Of a stretch of DNA of 64,000 nt, positions 60,338 to 64,000 are shown piece after piece. Position 1 is the stretch's first letter, and each line of letters begins with the position of its first letter. The translations under genes and the position numbers were made by a program. The notes beneath the pieces are model-generated. The model saw only the letters and a list, made by a program, of their open reading frames with translations. It made no database searches and had not been told where the DNA came from. Source of the DNA: Chryseobacterium piscicola. GTDB taxonomy: Bacteria > Bacteroidota > Bacteroidia > Flavobacteriales > Weeksellaceae. The stretch spans positions 124,001-188,000 of the forward strand of contig NZ_FTOJ01000006.1 of the NCBI RefSeq assembly GCF_900156685.1, given 5' to 3'.

Positions 60338-61141
60338 TTATTTCTCAGCATTGTCACCTGCATATTTTCCTAGAATATGTTCTGTTACAGGCTTTAATTC
60401 TTTATTATTATCTGGATTTATCCCATCATTTGTAAAAAATTCAACTTTATTTTTATATTTAGAATACCAAGATTTGCCCATCGCATTATCTACAGTTAAA
60501 GTATCTGGACGCAAATTTTTTTTGAAATATTTAATTTTTACAGAATCTAATATCATGAGTTTGTGTAAAGGATTTTTATCTTGAGCGGTGGTCATTTTAT
60601 ACCTACTTTCTTCCCAATACATGAATTTTGTGTCAGAAGAAGACGCAAAGAGATGTGGTTTCGTTTCATTAGGCTTGTTTAATGCAAAACTTCCTCCCGC
60701 TATCATTAAACCCGCAGCTCCCAGACTCATGCCTTTATGTTTTGTAAAAAATTCAGGAATTTTAATAATATTCTGAATGGTAATATGGATGATATTTTCT
60801 TTGGAATCTGAAGAGTTACCTTCTATCGGAAACTTGTGTTTGATGGTATTTTCTTTTATATCAACTACTGCGGTTTCATTATTTACAAAATCTTGGTAAT
60901 CTGTAAAGCCGAGATATTCGCTAAACTTATTCAGTTTAAAAATTTCAATTCTAATTTCGTCATTCTTGTTTTCTATATAAGCATCATAATATCGTATAAA
61001 GGTTCTATCGGAAATTTCAAATCCAAAATGATCTTCGAAGTAAGCCCAGAGATAGGTTGCCAAAGCATTTTTTGTGGTTTGGCCGGAATCTTTTTTGGCT
61101 TTGTTGAAAACTTTGTTGATGAGTTTCTTTTTATTAGACAT
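60338..61141 (-). CDS. Single-pass membrane protein with possible N-terminal DNA-binding domain
   Basis: Protein of 267 residues. Residues 1-90 are basic and helical (KKLINKVFNKAKKDSGQTTKNALATYLWAYF, then FEISDRTFIRYYDAYI) and could form a helix-turn-helix. A single membrane segment lies near 137-155 (GMSLGAAGLMIAGGSFALN) and the C-terminal 110 residues would be periplasmic. This is the layout of ToxR/CadC-type one-component regulators or anti-sigma factors. I do not recognise a family; regulator function is inference from topology only. Confidence 0.6.
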   Translation of the reverse strand: MSNKKKLINKVFNKAKKDSGQTTKNALATYLWAYFEDHFGFEISDRTFIRYYDAYIENKNDEIRIEIFKLNKFSEYLGFTDYQDFVNNETAVVDIKENTIKHKFPIEGNSSDSKENIIHITIQNIIKIPEFFTKHKGMSLGAAGLMIAGGSFALNKPNETKPHLFASSSDTKFMYWEESRYKMTTAQDKNPLHKLMILDSVKIKYFKKNLRPDTLTVDNAMGKSWYSKYKNKVEFFTNDGINPDNNKELKPVTEHILGKYAGDNAEK

Positions 61142-61520
61142 AAATGGTTATTAAGCAGTTACAAAAAAAACACTTTTTCGCGAGATATTTATACGGGATG
61201 TCGTAAAATATAATTTCTGCAATACTTTTTGTCAAAGATTTGTCAAACGATGTCAGAGTATTGTCAGAATTCCAAAGTCATTTCTGTAGTTACTTTGCGT
61301 AAGAAATCAAACAAAAAAAACAATACAAAATGTAAGATTTCTTATCATCCTAAAAAACGAAAGAACATTCTCTTGACCGGGAAGCAAAGATTTTTCTTTC
61401 GTTCCAAAGGGTAATTACTTCCCAAAATTTAAGAAGCGCTTCTTTTTTCAAAATGTGACCACTGCCTGCCATCTGTTTTGCGGGGAAGAGCACTAATGTC
61501 AATTTTTAAATTTTACAATC
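61142..61520. other. Divergent intergenic region with palindromes
   Basis: 379 bp without a supported gene. An inverted repeat AACGAAAGAA (61356-61365) / TTCTTTCGTT (61394-61403) and a palindrome AAGAAGCGCTTCTT followed by T-run (61429-61446) occur just before the small peptide gene; the second looks like a weak terminator. A 61-codon frame from TTG 61229 has no support. Confidence 0.4.
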
Positions 61521-61715
61521 GTGATACAATTATTATTGATCCTGCTTGGCTTATCAACCTCAGGAAGCAACGGAGATACATCAGGAAATTCTGATACAGC
61601 AACAGTACAGACTTCACAAATAGGAAATGATTACAATTCTACACCCGGAGACGGACCTGGAGGAACAAGCGGAAATACGGGACATCTTCCGCCGCCGCCA
61701 TTTACTTTACCATAA
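61521..61715 (+). CDS. Small exported Gly/Ser/Pro-rich peptide
   Basis: Peptide of 64 residues from GTG 61521: a hydrophobic N-terminus (MIQLLLILLGLSTSGS) resembling a short signal peptide or membrane anchor, and then a low-complexity chain of Gly, Ser, Thr and Asn ending in HLPPPPFTLP. It has no Cys and is closely followed by a terminator (61722-61755), so it makes its own mRNA. The adjacent gene encodes a TPR sensor kinase. It could be a signal peptide pheromone, a cell-surface peptide or a regulator; function unknown. Confidence 0.55.
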   Translation: MIQLLLILLGLSTSGSNGDTSGNSDTATVQTSQIGNDYNSTPGDGPGGTSGNTGHLPPPPFTLP

Positions 61716-61721
61716 ATTTAT

Positions 61722-61756
61722 AAAGGTTAGATTGCATAAATCTGACCTTTTTTTCA
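61722..61756 (+). terminator. Terminator after the small peptide gene
   Basis: Stem AAAGGTTAGATT (61722-61733) / AATCTGACCTTT (61739-61750), one T-G wobble, followed by TTTTC. Strong, and separates the peptide from the kinase gene. Confidence 0.85.
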
Positions 61757-61780
61757 TAATTTGCTGACTAAACCACCATC

Positions 61781-63427
61781 TTGAATAAATTAATTCTTTT
61801 AGCTTGCCTAATAGGCATACTAACTAGTTGCAGCAAAAAAACAAATAGCCCAAAAAATTCTGGAAAAGACAACGAAAGCTACGCAAAAGCTCGTGAATGT
61901 AGAGATTCTGGTCATAAAGATTCTGCTTTTATTTACTATAATTCTGCAAAGATAAAATATAAGGAAGTAGAAGATTCTTTAGGAGTAGCTCAATCACTCA
62001 TTAACATGGGAAGAATCCAAACAGATTTAGGTGATTATTACGGAGGAATTGAATCCTTAATTGAAGCAAATTCGTATTCCAAAGATATTAAAAATCCTAA
62101 AATAAAAGAATTTCTTCCTGGTAACTACAATACCTTAGGAATGGCTTCTGCAAGACTTGGTAACCATAAAGATGCACTAAGGTACTACCTTAAAGCATTG
62201 CCCTACAGTGAAAAAAAATACCAATCTATCATCTATAATAATATGGGAGATTCTTATAGTGAGTTGGGAAATTATAAAGAAGCAATTAAAATGTTTCACC
62301 GGTCTATTGAAGGCTCAGACAGTACAAATTTTGCAAGAGTAATTAATAATCTTGCCACAGCAAAATTTAAGCTTGATGATAATTACAACCCAATTCCAGA
62401 ATATAGAAAAGCTATAAAAATAAGAATTTTTCAAAATGATCCAACTGCGCTTAACTCAAGCTATGCTTCGGTTTCAAACTATTACCTTAATAAGAACAAA
62501 GACTCGGCATTGTTTTATGCAAAAAAAATGCTGGTATCTGCTAACTCAATAAAAAATCCTGATGATCAACTTCAGGCATTAAGAAAGATTATTCATATAG
62601 ACAAAAAAAACTCTTCAGAGTATTTAAAAAGATTTTTTTCTATTCACGACAGTGTCAACAATTCTCGTTATAAAGCTAAAAATCAATTTGCTTTGATAAG
62701 AGCAGATATTGCTGAAGCTGAAGCTAAAAATAAGGAACTTGCTCTTAATAATCTCGAAAAAGATAATCAAGCAATCTACACAAATTCTGCTGTAGGAATT
62801 CTTTGTTTTGTGATAATATTCAGTATAATCTATTATAAAAAAAGAAAAGAACTTGCTGTAAGAAAAACAGAACTCAAATATTCTAAAAAAGTACATGATG
62901 TAGTAGCCAATGGTGTTTATCAAATTATGACCAAAATAGAAAACCATCAGGATATAAGCAGAAATGAGACTTTGGATGAGCTGGAAGAAGTCTACAATCG
63001 TTCCAGAAATATTGCCTACGATTCTTCAGAAGAAAATCTAGAGGATGACTTTTCTGAGAAGATTAGAAAGCTTGCTTCCTATTTTAAAAACGAGCATACA
63101 GAAACTTATCTTGCTGGCAACGACCCCGAATTGTGGGCAAATGTATCAACCCCTACCCGCTCAGAAATTTACAATATCTTGCGTGAAATGCTTGTCAATA
63201 TGAAGAAACATAGCAAAGCAAATAGAGTAATTTTACAATTCAAAAAAGAACAAAATAGAATCGGTATTTCTTACAAAGACAACGGAATTGGTATACAGAA
63301 AAAAAGTTTTTTTAAAAAAGGTCTCCAAAATGCGGTTTCCCGTATTGAAAATATAAATGGAGATATTATTTTTGACACCGAAACAGAAAAAGGACTGAAA
63401 ATCAATTTTTCATTTCCGATTTCATAA
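61781..63427 (+). CDS. TPR-containing sensor histidine kinase with lipobox
   Basis: Sensor of 548 residues from TTG 61781 (NKLILLACLIGILTSC, lipobox Cys17). TPR-like repeats fill about 30-280 (GDYYGGIESLIEANSY, GNHKDALRYYLKALPYSEKK, GNYKEAIKMFHRSIEG), a coiled coil at 300-330 is followed by a membrane helix (AVGILCFVIIFSIIYY), a DHp-like segment with KKVHDVVANGVYQIM, and a HATPase domain at 440-548 (REMLVNMKKHSKANRV with N box Asn, SYKDNGIGI). The catalytic His lies in KVHDVV rather than the usual HisKA_3 sequence. It signals to the LuxR-type response regulator 7 bp downstream. The input ligand is unknown. Confidence 0.85.
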   Translation: MNKLILLACLIGILTSCSKKTNSPKNSGKDNESYAKARECRDSGHKDSAFIYYNSAKIKYKEVEDSLGVAQSLINMGRIQTDLGDYYGGIESLIEANSYSKDIKNPKIKEFLPGNYNTLGMASARLGNHKDALRYYLKALPYSEKKYQSIIYNNMGDSYSELGNYKEAIKMFHRSIEGSDSTNFARVINNLATAKFKLDDNYNPIPEYRKAIKIRIFQNDPTALNSSYASVSNYYLNKNKDSALFYAKKMLVSANSIKNPDDQLQALRKIIHIDKKNSSEYLKRFFSIHDSVNNSRYKAKNQFALIRADIAEAEAKNKELALNNLEKDNQAIYTNSAVGILCFVIIFSIIYYKKRKELAVRKTELKYSKKVHDVVANGVYQIMTKIENHQDISRNETLDELEEVYNRSRNIAYDSSEENLEDDFSEKIRKLASYFKNEHTETYLAGNDPELWANVSTPTRSEIYNILREMLVNMKKHSKANRVILQFKKEQNRIGISYKDNGIGIQKKSFFKKGLQNAVSRIENINGDIIFDTETEKGLKINFSFPIS

Positions 63428-63434
63428 AACTTAA

Positions 63435-64000
63435 ATGATGTTTAAAAAAATTCTGATTGCCGAAGACCACGAAGTCATCAACCTTTCTATACAACAAACT
63501 GTAAAAGAATTAGAAATTCCTATTGTAGACCATGTGTTTTATTGTGATGATGCCTTAGAAAAAGTAAAGAAAAGCCACCGCAACAATGAACTCTACGAAT
63601 TAATAATAACTGATCTCTACTACGACGACGATCACCACCCGCAAACACTTAAAAATGGCAAGGAAATGATTGCCGCAATTAAAGAAATTCAGCCCGAAGT
63701 AAAGGTCATTTTCTTCTCTTCCGAGCATAAATCTGGAATCATTGATTCTCTTTTTACAGATTTACAAATAGATGGTTTTGTAAGGAAAGGAAGAAACGAT
63801 GCAAAAGAATTGAAAAAAGCAATAAATACCGTTTTTGAAGGAAAAAAACACCTTTCTTTGGATGTGAAAAATAACCTTAAAGAACTGAACAGTTATGAAT
63901 TTACAGCATACGACATTACGCTTATTTCACTTCTTTCACAAGGTGTTTTTCAAAAAAACATTCCCACATACCTTCAAAATAACAATATAAAGCCAAACAG
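63435..64000 (+). CDS. LuxR-type response regulator, C-terminus beyond window
   Basis: Two-component response regulator. From ATG 63435 or 63438 the receiver reads FKKILIAEDHEVINLSI with the acidic pair E9/D10, the phosphoacceptor Asp59 in LIITDLYYDDD, and the conserved Lys in GFVRKGRNDAKEL. A LuxR-like helix-turn-helix begins (YDITLISLLSQGVFQKNIPTYLQ) and runs off the right edge. It lies 7 bp after the kinase stop and is its cognate partner by position. Confidence 0.85.
   Translation, partial: MMFKKILIAEDHEVINLSIQQTVKELEIPIVDHVFYCDDALEKVKKSHRNNELYELIITDLYYDDDHHPQTLKNGKEMIAAIKEIQPEVKVIFFSSEHKSGIIDSLFTDLQIDGFVRKGRNDAKELKKAINTVFEGKKHLSLDVKNNLKELNSYEFTAYDITLISLLSQGVFQKNIPTYLQNNNIKPN

Noticed and set aside
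61229..61414. 61-codon ORF in the divergent intergenic region
   Set aside because: It starts with TTG, is very Lys/Asn-rich from AT-rich DNA and covers an inverted repeat.

Overview
The window is chromosomal DNA of a flavobacterium (Bacteroidota), most likely Chryseobacterium or a close relative in the Weeksellaceae. The evidence is AT-rich sequence, promoters of the Bacteroidota form TTG-N19..21-TAnnTTTG, a Bat aerotolerance operon, a YpdA-type reductase, an OlsF-like fused acyltransferase, and many short lipoproteins and DUF families typical of this group. Almost all of the window is ordinary chromosome. The exception is a 4.6 kb accessory island at 48.9-53.6 kb.

Layout. 1-5.8 kb (minus strand): acyl-CoA synthetase (cut by the left edge), NAD-dependent epimerase, YbfF-like esterase, PdxJ and an MscS-type channel. 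5.9-8.2 kb (plus): lipoproteins and a DUF456 protein. 8.2-9.4 kb (minus): Ung and a GNAT. 9.5-12.2 kb (plus): a MutS2-like ATPase without a Smr tail, and a YcxB-like protein. 12.7-14.6 kb: a secreted protein, then a cobalamin riboswitch whose only downstream gene is an acyl-CoA thioesterase. 14.8-20.6 kb: HD hydrolase, a PadR/PspC pair, a 20-residue peptide with a strong terminator, an acyltransferase, a hot-dog thioesterase and an isochorismate synthase. 20.7-29.0 kb (minus): MarC with a small membrane protein, and the Bat operon in the order moxR-DUF58-(membrane protein)-batA-batB-batC-batD. 29.2-37.4 kb (plus): DinB-like protein, RlmB-type methyltransferase, DUF6263 lipoprotein, DUF4834, YfhO-like membrane protein, glycosyltransferase and YpdA. 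37.4-45.1 kb (minus): TonB receptor, MFS transporter, GlnS, MenC and Fbp. 45.5-48.6 kb (plus): aspartate kinase and an OlsF-like bifunctional acyltransferase, followed by two identical tRNA-Phe genes.

The island. A 77 bp direct repeat, containing the last 16 nt of tRNA-Phe, its terminator and flanking DNA, occurs on both sides of 48949-53521 with one mismatch. This is the pattern left by integration at a tRNA 3' end, but I see no integrase inside. The island holds five near-identical, same-orientation elements of about 270 bp plus fragments. Each has imperfect terminal inverted repeats that are hairpins themselves, an intrinsic terminator, and the two ends of a deleted small ORF. That ORF begins MKEGYIIRDQ, which I recall as the start of Bacteroidota REP-associated tyrosine (Y1/IS200-like) transposases. 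I read the elements as non-autonomous RAYT derivatives. Between them lie cassettes made of toxin or effector tails and immunity-like genes: a HExxH metallopeptidase tail with a 108-residue partner, an effector tail overlapping a DUF2931 lipoprotein, a winged-helix-like 79-residue ORF, and a beheaded WYL regulator. This is the most unusual part of the window.

53.6-64 kb: thioredoxin-like protein, DUF3575 barrel, NamZ-like DUF1343 enzyme divergent from an FtsX/LolE-type permease, cysteine synthase, two membrane proteins of unknown role, and a tiny Gly/Ser/Pro-rich exported-looking peptide directly upstream of a TPR sensor kinase and its LuxR-type response regulator (cut by the right edge). Menaquinone genes (menC, menF and a possible menI thioesterase) are scattered rather than clustered.
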